Source: Candidatus Peregrinibacteria bacterium CG10_big_fil_rev_8_21_14_0_10_55_24 (lineage in GTDB: Bacteria; Patescibacteriota; Gracilibacteria; Peribacterales; Peribacteraceae). From it: a stretch of 64,000 nucleotides of DNA. The stretch spans positions 31,609 to 95,608 of the forward strand of contig PFDV01000005.1 in assembly GCA_002772745.1 (NCBI GenBank). The letters run 5' to 3'. A program made the translations under genes and the position numbers. The notes beneath the pieces were generated by a model, which made no database searches, had not been told where the DNA came from, and was given only the letters and a program-made list of their open reading frames with translations. This document shows positions 1-8,503 of this stretch, one piece after another (positions within the stretch are counted from its first letter, which is position 1; each line of letters opens with the position of its first letter).

Positions 1-2
1 AG

Positions 3-1445
3 CCGCATTCTTCTCAGGTGTTCCCCACGGTTCCGGGGGATGCAATCGAGGAATCCGCTACGTTGGAGCAGGTTCCCGCTGAACTTTCGGTGGAGTACTT
101 CGCGCACATGCGCTTGAGTGGCACGGGGTTGACGTTGACGGGTGTTCTTGCCGACGAGCCTCTCTACACGCGCTACTCCATCACGTACCAGAGCAACGGT
201 CTCATGATCAGCGGGATCATGAATATTCCAAAAGGGGACGGGCCGTTTCCGCTCGTTGTCCTCAACCACGGATACATCGCGCCGAACGTTTACACGAACG
301 GACGCGGGCTTAAGCGTGAGCAGGATTACTTGGCACGCAACGGATTCGCTGTCATCCATTCGGATTACCGCGGACACGCGTCCTCGGATCCCAGTCCCGA
401 CGAGCGCATGGTGTACGACGCGGGTCTTGAGTACAGCATGGACAGCGCCAATGCCATCAGCGCCGTGCGCGCCGCCAATCTTCCTACGGTAGATGCCGGC
501 AGGGTGGGGATGCTGGGGCATTCGCTGGGTGGCGGCGTGACACTCAACATCGCCGTTGCACGTCCTGATCTGGTGGATGCCGTCATCCTCTACGCGCCCG
601 TTCACAGCAACGCGTGGGAGAACTTCCTGCGCTGGAGGGATGAGCGCGAAGAAGGAGACCGTACGCGCGCACTCCTCAAGACGCGCGAAGAGAATCCCGA
701 TGCGTGGAACGCGCTCTCGTCATTGACGCACCTCGCGGACATTGACGATCCCATTCTGCTCTTCCATGGTTCTGCCGACGAGAGCGTTCCTAAGGAGTGG
801 TCGGATTTCCTGGCGGAGCGGCTCAAGGTGTACGGCAAGGAAGTTACCTACGTGGAGTACGAGGGGGAGCACCATGAGTTCATCCGGCGTTGGGACGACT
901 TCATGGAGCGCTCTGTGGATTTCTTGCACATGCATCTTGCAGGGGAACAGTGGGTCGCTCCCCTGGATGCAGTTTACGATCGCGTGAGCAAGAAGCCGTT
1001 TGGCATCTTCATCACACCTCAGGATTCCCCCGTGGAACCGGAGCGCTTCACTGGGTACCACACGGGCGCGGATTTTGAGGTACGTCCCGGCGAGGAGGAA
1101 GGAACAGTGGGCGTCCGCGCAGTTTGCTCGGGCGAGATCATTTTTAAGGATTGGGTCCGGGGGTACGGTGGCGTGGTCATCCAGCAGTGCACGCGGGGCG
1201 GCGAGCCTGTCACGGTGCTCTACGGGCACCTCGACATTGCATCCGTCACGTTGCCGCTCCTCCATACGCTGCGTTCCGGCGATCCTCTGGGGACGTTGGG
1301 CGAGGGACACACCGAGGAGACGGACGGCGAGCGCAAGCACCTGCACCTCGCGGTCCATCCGGGTACGGTGATCGAACTGCGCGGATACGTACAGGGAGAG
1401 CAGGAGCTCGCTGCGTGGGTGGATCCGATGCCGCTCCTCCGGTAA
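3..1445 (+). CDS. alpha/beta hydrolase fused to an M23-type peptidase domain (5' end cut by window)
   Basis: The frame is open to the window edge, so the ORF-track GTG at 18 is probably internal and the true start, perhaps with a signal peptide, lies upstream. Roughly residues 45-310 are an alpha/beta hydrolase of the dienelactone-hydrolase/S9 type: HGY oxyanion region, nucleophile elbow GHSLGG, acid in HGSAD and a late histidine in GEHHEF. Roughly residues 340-475 look like a LytM/M23 zinc peptidase: HTGADF supplies the H-x3-D pair, LYGHL the central motif and KHLHLAV the H-x-H pair, so all metal ligands are present. M23 domains cut peptidoglycan cross-bridges; the hydrolase substrate is unknown. 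The fusion is unusual. Stop TAA, 23 nt before the next start. Confidence 0.8.
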   Translation, partial: PHSSQVFPTVPGDAIEESATLEQVPAELSVEYFAHMRLSGTGLTLTGVLADEPLYTRYSITYQSNGLMISGIMNIPKGDGPFPLVVLNHGYIAPNVYTNGRGLKREQDYLARNGFAVIHSDYRGHASSDPSPDERMVYDAGLEYSMDSANAISAVRAANLPTVDAGRVGMLGHSLGGGVTLNIAVARPDLVDAVILYAPVHSNAWENFLRWRDEREEGDRTRALLKTREENPDAWNALSSLTHLADIDDPILLFHGSADESVPKEWSDFLAERLKVYGKEVTYVEYEGEHHEFIRRWDDFMERSVDFLHMHLAGEQWVAPLDAVYDRVSKKPFGIFITPQDSPVEPERFTGYHTGADFEVRPGEEEGTVGVRAVCSGEIIFKDWVRGYGGVVIQQCTRGGEPVTVLYGHLDIASVTLPLLHTLRSGDPLGTLGEGHTEETDGERKHLHLAVHPGTVIELRGYVQGEQELAAWVDPMPLLR

Positions 1446-1468
1446 CGATATCCTGTACACTATCTTCC

Positions 1469-2182
1469 ATGACGATCAGCGTCGTCGTTCCTGCCTACAA
1501 CGAGGAGGGGTACCTCTGCGATTGTCTTCGCTTGCTCACGCAGTATCGCACGCCGGATGTCTGCGAGATCATTGTGGTGGATAACGCCAGTACGGATACC
1601 ACTGCACAGGTGGCATCCTCATTCTCCGGCGTGCGCGTGGTCCATGAATCACGCAAGGGACTCACGCAGGCACGCCAAACGGGGCTCCAGAGCGCGCATG
1701 GCGATCTTGTTGCTTATGTCGATGCCGATACGCATATTCCTGCACACTGGTTTTGCAGCATCTCCCGGGAATTCGCTCTCCATCCGAATATGGTGTGTTT
1801 GAGCGGCCCATATACGTTCTACGATCTCCCGCTCCCGCAGCGCATGGCCTCATACGTCTTCTGGCGTGCCCTTGCTCTCCCTGTCTACCACTGCGTGGGG
1901 TACATGGTGGTAGGGGGGAACTTCGCGGCAAAGCGCTCCGCCCTCGAGAGCATCGGAGGTTTTGACTCCTCCATTGCGTTCTATGGAGAAGATACCGACA
2001 TCGCCCGGCGGCTCTCCGCCTGTGGTACGGTCGTGTTCCGTCCAGCGTTCTGTGTCCAGAGCTCCGGTCGCAGATTCTCTTCGCATGGCATCGTACGCAT
2101 TGGAGGAACCTACATGCTCAACTACCTCTCCGAGGTTTTCCTGCATCGGCCCTTCACGCGGCATTACGAAGATATCCGTTGA
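1469..2182 (+). CDS. family 2 glycosyltransferase
   Basis: 237 aa. GT-A fold features are clear: VVVPAYNEE at the N-terminus, VDNASTD nucleotide-sugar region, a YVDADTH DxD-type metal motif and the acceptor-side GGFDSSIAFYGEDTD. Probably transfers a sugar to a lipid or surface glycan; donor and acceptor cannot be told. I chose ATG 1469, not the ORF-track start at 1151, because the upstream frame only shadows the previous gene. A -10 box TACACT (1456-1461) ends 7 nt before the ATG, which implies a leaderless transcript. The last 19 nt overlap the convergent transporter gene. Confidence 0.88.
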   Translation: MTISVVVPAYNEEGYLCDCLRLLTQYRTPDVCEIIVVDNASTDTTAQVASSFSGVRVVHESRKGLTQARQTGLQSAHGDLVAYVDADTHIPAHWFCSISREFALHPNMVCLSGPYTFYDLPLPQRMASYVFWRALALPVYHCVGYMVVGGNFAAKRSALESIGGFDSSIAFYGEDTDIARRLSACGTVVFRPAFCVQSSGRRFSSHGIVRIGGTYMLNYLSEVFLHRPFTRHYEDIR

Positions 2183-2799
2183 TCGTTGTTCTTCCCACGC
2201 AACCACGCGACCCCCAGGTACACGAAGGGCGTATCCAGCAGAGCGAACGCGAGCTTGAAAAGGTAGTAGGGGATGGCGAGTTCGATGATGAATCCGAACG
2301 TGAACTTCGGTGTCATGTGGTAGAACGCGATCATCATGAAAACGAACGTGTCGATGGCTTGCGAAACCCACGTGGACAGGTTGTTGCGCAGCCACAGGTA
2401 CTTGCCCCTTGTGCGCTCCTTCCAGAACGCGAACGACCACATGTCATGGAGCTGTGCGAGGACGAAGGCGACCACGCTCGCTGCCATAATGCGCATGGAA
2501 GATGCGAAGATAATGGTGTATTCGGCGTTGTAGGGGAACCGTGCGTTGGGCTCCAGCCACACGAAGAACCCCGTGAAGAAGAACATGGCGATAATTGCAA
2601 GAACGCCGCTTGCAATGAAGTGCTTCACCACCTCCTTGCCGTACACTTCCTCCACGATGTCAGTGATCAGGAACGTGAGGGGCACCAGGAAGATTCCCAC
2701 GGAGACGGAGATTCCCGCGAGCGTGGTGATCTTGTTCCCCAGAAGGTTCATCCCGATGAGAATGCCCACGAAGAGGCCCAGGAGGATGTGCAGCTTCAT
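2164..2799 (-). CDS. queuosine precursor transporter, YhhQ/VUT family
   Basis: 211 aa from ATG 2799 (ATG 2832 and TTG 2835 are possible but add an unconvincing N-terminus). About six membrane segments. Family hallmarks of the YhhQ/VUT_1 (DUF165) group are present: TFLITDIVEEVYG, the R-N-N-x-S-T-W-x-S-Q-x-I-D-T stretch and an amphipathic C-terminus. Known members import queuine or preQ0/preQ1 for tRNA modification. No tgt or queuosine biosynthesis gene is visible here, so this would be a salvage route. Convergent overlap with the glycosyltransferase at its 3' end. Confidence 0.82.
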   Translation of the reverse strand: MKLHILLGLFVGILIGMNLLGNKITTLAGISVSVGIFLVPLTFLITDIVEEVYGKEVVKHFIASGVLAIIAMFFFTGFFVWLEPNARFPYNAEYTIIFASSMRIMAASVVAFVLAQLHDMWSFAFWKERTRGKYLWLRNNLSTWVSQAIDTFVFMMIAFYHMTPKFTFGFIIELAIPYYLFKLAFALLDTPFVYLGVAWLRGKNNDQRISS

Positions 2800-2986
2800 G
2801 CTGCAGGGGGAAGAGGGGTGCAATTGGCTCATCAATCAAAGGGGGGAGATGACCCGTCCACGGTACAGGCGCTGTTGCAGTTGAGCAATTCTCTGTCTTG
2901 ATAAATCTTAACACTCCATAATTGATGGATATTGTCCATAGAGTGGACTTTACCACCCACTCCGGAGGGGTTAGGGTTTCCCTCCT

Positions 2987-3421
2987 ATGCGTATTCCCCT
3001 GCTCGTTACCACCGGCCTCCTTACCCTCTGTGTGTTCCTTCCTGCGCAGGCGGATGCGGCTTCTCCCTACTGCGCAGAGCGTATTTGCCACTCCTATGAC
3101 AGCAATGGTGCGTGCAATAACTACACGTGTGTCAGCGACTACGGCTACGGCTACTCCCGCGATTACCGTTATGAGAATAGGAATAGCTACTGCGAGCCGT
3201 ACCGTACGGGCTGGAGCTACTACGATGACTGTTCTTCCCGTTCGTACCGCACCTCCGATTCCTACTCTACTTCCCGACGTTACTACTACGACGGTGTCTA
3301 TAACGTGCGTTACCCAACGTCGTACTCCTCACGGGGCTACTATTACGATTACGGTACGTACTGGGATGGCCGCCGTGATGTGCTCTACGCGCCGAGCGCG
3401 GGGTACTATTACCGCGATTGA
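2987..3421 (+). CDS. Tyr-rich small secreted protein
   Basis: 144 aa. A clean signal peptide (MRIPLLVTTGLLTLCVFLPAQADA, cleavage after ADA) is followed by about 120 residues with 29 Tyr by hand count, many in YY, YYY or YGY clusters, mixed with Ser, Arg, Asp and Gly. Seven Cys cluster in the first half of the mature part and may form disulfides. No family recognised; low-complexity Tyr/Arg/Gly composition suggests an envelope, matrix or adhesive role, which is inference only. GGAGGGG lies about 20 nt before the ATG. A strong terminator follows. Confidence 0.75.
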   Translation: MRIPLLVTTGLLTLCVFLPAQADAASPYCAERICHSYDSNGACNNYTCVSDYGYGYSRDYRYENRNSYCEPYRTGWSYYDDCSSRSYRTSDSYSTSRRYYYDGVYNVRYPTSYSSRGYYYDYGTYWDGRRDVLYAPSAGYYYRD

Positions 3422-3441
3422 GCGCCACAGTTTGCCTACAC

Positions 3442-3467
3442 AACGCCCCCGTAGGGGGGCGTTTTCT
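3442..3467 (+). terminator. Rho-independent terminator of the Tyr-rich protein gene
   Basis: Perfect 9-bp stem AACGCCCCC / GGGGGCGTT with a GTAG loop, followed by TTTTC. It lies 21 nt after the stop of the secreted protein gene and before the promoter of the histidine kinase. Confidence 0.88.
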
Positions 3468-3547
3468 TGCAGCGTCTTCGCAGGAATCACAGGAGACAAG
3501 GGAGGTGTTTTGCTGTATAATGCAGAGAAAAAGCCACATCTCTCTCC

Positions 3548-5707
3548 ATGGAGTCAAAGGATACACCATACGCTTCCGCCGGCCCGCAACATGCGTACAT
3601 GCCCTCGCAGCCCTATCGTCGCGTATCCGGTCGCATGCATGCGTCGCTTGTTGTTGTTGGCGCAGTGGTGCTTCTCCTTTTTCTGGGATTGAGCTGGCAG
3701 GGGTCACGCCTTGTTCGTGATGCTATTGAAAGCGATGCCATGTCTGTCTTTGAGAAGGAGGTAGACACCATCCAGCGTGCGCTCCAAACCGGTTTGGAGG
3801 ACCACGTACAGGTTCTCTACAGCCTTCGTGGACTCTTCCTTGCCAGTGCGCAGGTTGATGCAGAGGAATGGGATGCGTTCGTGCAGGGATTAGACATCAT
3901 CCGGCGTTTCCCTGGCATGGCGTTCGTTGCCTATGCAGAGCGCGTTCCTGCCAGTAAGAGATCTCTTTTTGAAGAGCAGCATCGCATTTTCCCTCCTGAG
4001 GAGCGTGACGAATACATGGTGATGACCGTCGTTACTGCCCGAGATCGAGATCTCGCCCTCTTGGGCTGGGATGTTTCAGCGGAGTATGGAGCATCGTTCC
4101 AGCGTGTCCGCGATGCCGGAGAACTCTCTTCCGTTGGGCGTATGGAACATGGCGATTACCTCTTTGCCCTGCCGGTCTACAGGCAGGGAGAAGCAACGGA
4201 TTCCGTCCGGGAGCGTCGCAGTGCACACCAGGGGTTTATTGTGTTGGGGCTACGACCGTCACTTTTTCTCTCTAGCCAGGTCATTCTGCATCCAGAAAGC
4301 GTTACCACACTTGCAGTTTCCCTTCTTGATGAACGTGAGGCACTCCTCTACGAGCAGTCTATTCCTCAAGGGTTTCGTTGCCAGGACATTCTCCATCCTC
4401 TCCAGAGGAGCACATTCCTCCACACGGCGGGGTTGGTATGGATTCTGCGCATCTGCGCTCCTTCTTCGTTCGGGCTCACTGATGCGCAGGTCAAGTTTCC
4501 TCTCCTCCTCTTCCTTGGCGGTGCGGGATTCAGCCTTCTGGTTTTCACGGTGTTCTACCTCATCGTCAATTCCCGCATACGTGCTCTCCGGCTTGCCGCG
4601 CGCATGACGAGCGAGCTGGGGAAATTCCAGCTCGCCGTTCGCCATGCGTCCAACCATATCGTCATTACCGATCCCGATGGTGTGATTCTCTATGCCAACC
4701 CTGCATCGGAACGGCTTACCGGATACAGCAGGGAGGAGATGCTCGGCCAAACGCCCAAGCTCTGGGGCAAGCAGATGCCCCCGGAGTTCTACCAGCGTTT
4801 CTGGAAACGCATCAAGGAAGACAGGCTTCCCTTCGACGGCGAGATTCTCAATCGGCGTAAAGATGGAGTTCCCTACGATGCTCTCATTCACGTTTCTCCC
4901 ATTTTGGGCCATGAGCAAAAGCTCTTCGGTTTCGTCGGTATTGAGGAAGACATCACCAGTCGCAAACAGCTTGAACGGGCGCGATCGGAATTCGTCTCCC
5001 TTGCTTCACATCAATTGCGCACTCCCCTCACCGCCATGCGTCTGACCATGGATACGTTGCTCTCCGGTGCACTCGGCGCTCTCACGGGCAATCAGGAAGC
5101 ACTCCTGCAGAGAGCCAAAGAGTACGGTGTGCACATGGCGGAGACCATCTTCACGATGCTCACTATTTCCCACGTGGAAGCAGGGAAAGTCACTGTTCAG
5201 CATTCCGCTGTAGATATCTGTGTACTGTTGCGTGAATTGGAGCGCGAGTACGGCAATGAAATACGTCGCAAAGAGCAACAGTATACCGTGGAGTGCCCGC
5301 CGAATACCGTGCTGCAGACAGACGCGAAATTGCTGAGAGAGGTTTTCGCCAATCTTCTCAGTAATGCTACGAAGTACACACCTGATAGGGGCAGTATTCG
5401 CACAACGATTCGAGAAGAGGATGGGCACCTGCGCATCGATGTCTCCGATACGGGGTATGGTATTCCCGCGCATCAGCAGGATAGGGTCTTCCACAAGTTC
5501 TTCCGCGGCGAAAATATCATGAAGAGAAGCACCGACGGTACGGGCCTTGGCTTGTACCTGGTGGCGTCGCTCACTACACTGCTCGGTGGGTACGCGAGCT
5601 TCCAATCGCAGGAAAACGTTGGAACGACCTTCTCACTCTTTCTCCCCCTTACCCCATCTTCTCATGGCAGCAACCCCCGCAGCGGGGAAGACCATCCTCA
5701 TCGCTGA
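3548..5707 (+). CDS. membrane sensor histidine kinase (CHASE-PAS-HisKA-HATPase)
   Basis: 719 aa. TM1 about 34-54, an extracytoplasmic CHASE domain about 80-240 (RRFPGMAFVAYAERV, LGWDVSAEY), TM2 about 326-346, PAS about 360-470 (GYSREEMLGQTP), HisKA with the phospho-accepting His at about 488 in SHQLRTPLT, then HATPase_c with N-box EVFANLLSNATKYT, DTGYGIP and GTGLGLYL. All catalytic motifs are intact. CHASE domains bind small extracellular ligands, often cytokinin-like adenines or peptides; the ligand here is unknown. A TATAAT box at 3516-3521 gives a leader of about 20 nt. Its 3' end overlaps the response regulator by 44 nt, so translation is probably coupled. Confidence 0.93.
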   Translation: MESKDTPYASAGPQHAYMPSQPYRRVSGRMHASLVVVGAVVLLLFLGLSWQGSRLVRDAIESDAMSVFEKEVDTIQRALQTGLEDHVQVLYSLRGLFLASAQVDAEEWDAFVQGLDIIRRFPGMAFVAYAERVPASKRSLFEEQHRIFPPEERDEYMVMTVVTARDRDLALLGWDVSAEYGASFQRVRDAGELSSVGRMEHGDYLFALPVYRQGEATDSVRERRSAHQGFIVLGLRPSLFLSSQVILHPESVTTLAVSLLDEREALLYEQSIPQGFRCQDILHPLQRSTFLHTAGLVWILRICAPSSFGLTDAQVKFPLLLFLGGAGFSLLVFTVFYLIVNSRIRALRLAARMTSELGKFQLAVRHASNHIVITDPDGVILYANPASERLTGYSREEMLGQTPKLWGKQMPPEFYQRFWKRIKEDRLPFDGEILNRRKDGVPYDALIHVSPILGHEQKLFGFVGIEEDITSRKQLERARSEFVSLASHQLRTPLTAMRLTMDTLLSGALGALTGNQEALLQRAKEYGVHMAETIFTMLTISHVEAGKVTVQHSAVDICVLLRELEREYGNEIRRKEQQYTVECPPNTVLQTDAKLLREVFANLLSNATKYTPDRGSIRTTIREEDGHLRIDVSDTGYGIPAHQQDRVFHKFFRGENIMKRSTDGTGLGLYLVASLTTLLGGYASFQSQENVGTTFSLFLPLTPSSHGSNPRSGEDHPHR

Positions 5708-6041
5708 GGACGAGGACTTCATCGCAAATCTGTACAAGGTCAACTTGGAGAAGCATGGTGTCCGCGTTCTCACCGTTGGTGACGGCAATGAGGCCATTGC
5801 TGCAATCGACAGCGCACAGCCAGATCTCGTTCTCTTAGATCTCCTCATGCCCGATGTTGACGGATTCCAGGTACTCGATCACATTCGCAAGAAACAGTAC
5901 GCTTTCCCTGTGGTGATTCTCACCAATCTCAGTCAGGAGATCGATAAGCAAAAGTGTGAGGAACTGGGGGCCAAGGATTTCTTCGTGAAGAGCGACCTCT
6001 CCGTTGAGGAGCTCTGGGAGAGGATCTGTGGGTATCTCTAA
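5664..6041 (+). CDS. single-domain response regulator (CheY-like receiver)
   Basis: 125 aa. Receiver fold only: acidic pair in AEDED, phospho-acceptor Asp59 in VLLDLLMP, Thr in ILTNLS and Lys in FFVKSD. No DNA-binding output domain, so it acts through protein contacts or passes phosphate on. The ORF-track start at 5547 is inside the kinase; ATG 5664 begins the receiver and overlaps the kinase stop by 44 nt. It is the obvious partner of the upstream kinase. Confidence 0.92.
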   Translation: MAATPAAGKTILIAEDEDFIANLYKVNLEKHGVRVLTVGDGNEAIAAIDSAQPDLVLLDLLMPDVDGFQVLDHIRKKQYAFPVVILTNLSQEIDKQKCEELGAKDFFVKSDLSVEELWERICGYL

Positions 6042-6053
6042 TGGTTCCTCTGC

Positions 6054-6407
6054 TTAAGGATTTTTCTCTTGAGGATGCTTCTCCTGTTTCCATGCGTGGC
6101 TGGAAAGGCCGAAGTGTGCTTTGAGTAGACCAATGGCGTCTGCCACGCTGGTATCAACCCGGTGCAGCATTTGCTGTTGAGCGATATTGAGCTTGCCTCC
6201 CTGCTGGTCGAGAAGCATCTCCGTATGCCATTTCACGCTGGTGAGCTGATCATCCACCTGATGGAAGATCTTGGCGAAGACTGCGTTCTTTTGCCGTTCA
6301 TTTTCGATGAGCGCGTGGAGCCTGCGTCCCTGCCATGTGAGCGCCAGGAGCGTTCCCAGTGCAAAGGCGGCTGCGCCAATGAGTACGATGACGATTCCGG
6401 TATTCAT
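6054..6407 (-). CDS. membrane-anchored orphan DHp/HisKA-like protein
   Basis: 117 aa from ATG 6407. One N-terminal TM (GIVIVLIGAAAFALGTLLALTW), a short linker and a helical segment HQVDDQLTSVKWHTEMLL that lines up with the H-box of HisKA domains (compare HQLRTPLT in the kinase next door), followed by a second helix QQQMLHRVDTSVADAI. The His is kept but the R-T-P positions are changed and there is no ATPase domain. A promoter TTGCGA-18-TATAAT ends 7 nt before the ATG (leaderless). Stop lies 12 nt from the convergent response regulator stop. Function unknown; a dimerisation partner or decoy for a kinase is possible. Confidence 0.72.
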   Translation of the reverse strand: MNTGIVIVLIGAAAFALGTLLALTWQGRRLHALIENERQKNAVFAKIFHQVDDQLTSVKWHTEMLLDQQGGKLNIAQQQMLHRVDTSVADAIGLLKAHFGLSSHAWKQEKHPQEKNP

Positions 6408-6561
6408 TTGCTCTATTATAGCATAATTTGGTGAGAAATCGCAATTCCATTCAATTGGAGCCACCGAGTACCTGTTGCCAATGGCTTATGGATACCCCTA
6501 GAGTGCCCACATCATCTTCGTCGACATCACGCTCGCGCTCCTCATTCTTTTCATCTTCGCG

Positions 6562-7047
6562 ATGGCGATGACTGCTGTCTGCGCGCTATGGTCGCGCGTG
6601 CCGTTCGTGCCGACATCCGGCGCCATTGCGCGGACGATGATCCGCGAAGCACATCTGCGTCCTGGGGACAAAGTGTACGATTTGGGTGCCGGTGACGGAC
6701 GTCTGCTCATCTTGGCCCAACGGGAGGAACCGACGATCACTGCCATTGGCTTCGAGATCGTACCAGTCGTGTGGTTCTTCGCTCAGGTGCGTATTCTCCT
6801 TGCGCGCAGTTCTGCGCGCGTGTACCTGAAGAATTCATTTCGTCAGGATCTACAGGATGCGGATTGTATCCTCCTCTACCTCATTCCCGCTGTCCTCAAA
6901 ACACTTGCCTTGAAGTTTGATCGAGAACTCAAGCCGGGAACCCGTGTCATCTCCCATGCGTTCTCGCTTCCTGGGCGCCCGGCAACACGGGAAGTCCTTG
7001 TCCCCAGGCGTTTTGGGAAGTCCAAAGTGTACGTCTATGAATGGTGA
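6562..7047 (+). CDS. class I SAM-dependent methyltransferase, membrane-anchored
   Basis: 161 aa from the first ATG. SAM-binding motif I VYDLGAGDGRLL, then GFEIVP, a helical RILLARSS segment and a predicted post-I strand CILLYLIP. The pattern resembles the small FAM173/aKMT-like protein-lysine methyltransferases, but substrate assignment is a guess. Hydrophobic coding sequence (HIIFVDITLALLILFIF) continues in frame about 20 codons upstream to a TAG at 6499 without any ATG, GTG or TTG, so the real start may be a non-standard codon. The 3' end overlaps comEC by 101 nt. Confidence 0.75.
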   Translation: MAMTAVCALWSRVPFVPTSGAIARTMIREAHLRPGDKVYDLGAGDGRLLILAQREEPTITAIGFEIVPVVWFFAQVRILLARSSARVYLKNSFRQDLQDADCILLYLIPAVLKTLALKFDRELKPGTRVISHAFSLPGRPATREVLVPRRFGKSKVYVYEW

Positions 7048-8503
7048 GAAGCACGACAGAGATCAGACATCCATAGTAGACGCAGACGATACTCGCAGAG
7101 AGTACAGGGATGGGGATGGCTGCCCCCGGCAGCGCCGAGAGTGTCTTTGCGACAACGATTACCCACTCGAGAAACGCCCAACCGATGAATGCGAAAAGTT
7201 GCCCCAGGGGGAACCACAGGAAGCTTAAGAGGATTCCGGTGAATCCCAGTAGCATGGCGATAGGGATGGCAGGGATCGCAAGCATGTTGGCGAGTGGAGC
7301 GATGAGCGATAGTCGTCCAAAGGTCACTGCTGCCAAGGGGACCACGGCGATTTGTGCCGCAACGGTTGCCAGGAGCGCCTCGCGGATGCTCAGGATTTTT
7401 GGAATTCTCGAGAAGAGCGGTTCAAGAATTGGGGAGAGCTCCGCCAAGCCGATGACTGCGAGAAATGAGAACTGAAATCCAACATCGTACCAGAGCATCA
7501 TCGGGTTCGCCGCGAGCATGATGGCGAGTGTCCAGAGGATCATGAGTCGCATCTGTGGAACGCGCTCGCTCTGAAGGGCTATGAGCCCCAGAATTCCCAT
7601 AATGCTCGCACGCACGACCGCGGCGCTTGCACCCACAAAGACGGCAAAGAGCACGATAGCCGTAACGGCCGGGAGCAAGCGCCACTTGAGCGGCAGCCAG
7701 AAGAGGAGTCCGCCAATCACAGTGATGACAATGGTGATGTTGTATCCAGAAATTGCGATGATGTGCGTGAGTCCGGATCGGTTGAAGTCCTCCGTTAAAT
7801 GCTCAGGGATTCCGCGCCGCGATCCCGTGAGCAATCCCGCAAGAAACGACGCATGCGGTTCGCTGTAGATGCGGTTGATCTGTTGTTCGAAGCGTTCCTT
7901 GGTTGTGTAGAGCGTTGCGAAGAGCACGTTGCCCCTCCATTGTCCCGTCCCCTCCGTTGCAGCCCATGCCATGATGCTCTGCACGTCAAAGCGTGCCAGG
8001 TAATGATCGTAGCGGAACGTATCGATTGGTGTGGGTTTCTCCAGTGCTCCTCGTATGATCATTTCATCGCCGTAACGGTACTGCGGCCATCCACTGTGGT
8101 CAGAAGCGAGTACGCGACCCGTGAGTCCCGTAATTGTGATACCCGATGCCGTTGTGAGTTCCCGGACAGCAACGGTGTACTTTGTCTGCATCGGGCGACG
8201 ATCCGGTTCCTCCACAATCGTGCCGAGGATCGTCACCTTCCCCTGATCTGCATACCAGTCGATGGTCGTGGGGTTTGGTACGTGTGTCACTCGTGCGACG
8301 CTCAGGAAAGCGAGCCCAATGCCGAGACATGTCGCCAGGACAGGCCCGCGCAGCTTCCGTGCGGTGCATGCATGAAGTGCAACTACGCTCAGGAGTATCC
8401 ATGCGATACGCGGATACCGCGCACACTGCCACCACTGCAGACAGAATATAGATGTGACGTACGTGCCGAGGAAGACGTAGGAAATACGCTCAGGATGGAT
8501 CAT
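6947..8503 (-). CDS. comEC: ComEC/Rec2-type DNA uptake channel, without the C-terminal nuclease domain
   Basis: 518 aa from ATG 8503 (the ORF track adds 16 residues). N-terminal TM pair, a DUF4131-like OB segment (KVTILGTIVEEPDRR) and the Competence domain with GLTHIIAISGYNITI and about nine membrane helices. The metallo-beta-lactamase-like C-terminal domain of full-length ComEC is missing; the protein ends soon after the last TM. ComEC moves single-stranded DNA across the inner membrane, and competence genes are common in Patescibacteria. Its start overlaps the rsmA stop by 14 nt, so the two are probably co-translated. Confidence 0.88.
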   Translation of the reverse strand: MIHPERISYVFLGTYVTSIFCLQWWQCARYPRIAWILLSVVALHACTARKLRGPVLATCLGIGLAFLSVARVTHVPNPTTIDWYADQGKVTILGTIVEEPDRRPMQTKYTVAVRELTTASGITITGLTGRVLASDHSGWPQYRYGDEMIIRGALEKPTPIDTFRYDHYLARFDVQSIMAWAATEGTGQWRGNVLFATLYTTKERFEQQINRIYSEPHASFLAGLLTGSRRGIPEHLTEDFNRSGLTHIIAISGYNITIVITVIGGLLFWLPLKWRLLPAVTAIVLFAVFVGASAAVVRASIMGILGLIALQSERVPQMRLMILWTLAIMLAANPMMLWYDVGFQFSFLAVIGLAELSPILEPLFSRIPKILSIREALLATVAAQIAVVPLAAVTFGRLSLIAPLANMLAIPAIPIAMLLGFTGILLSFLWFPLGQLFAFIGWAFLEWVIVVAKTLSALPGAAIPIPVLSASIVCVYYGCLISVVLLTIHRRTLWTSQNAWGQGLPVLPGAQEARTHGR

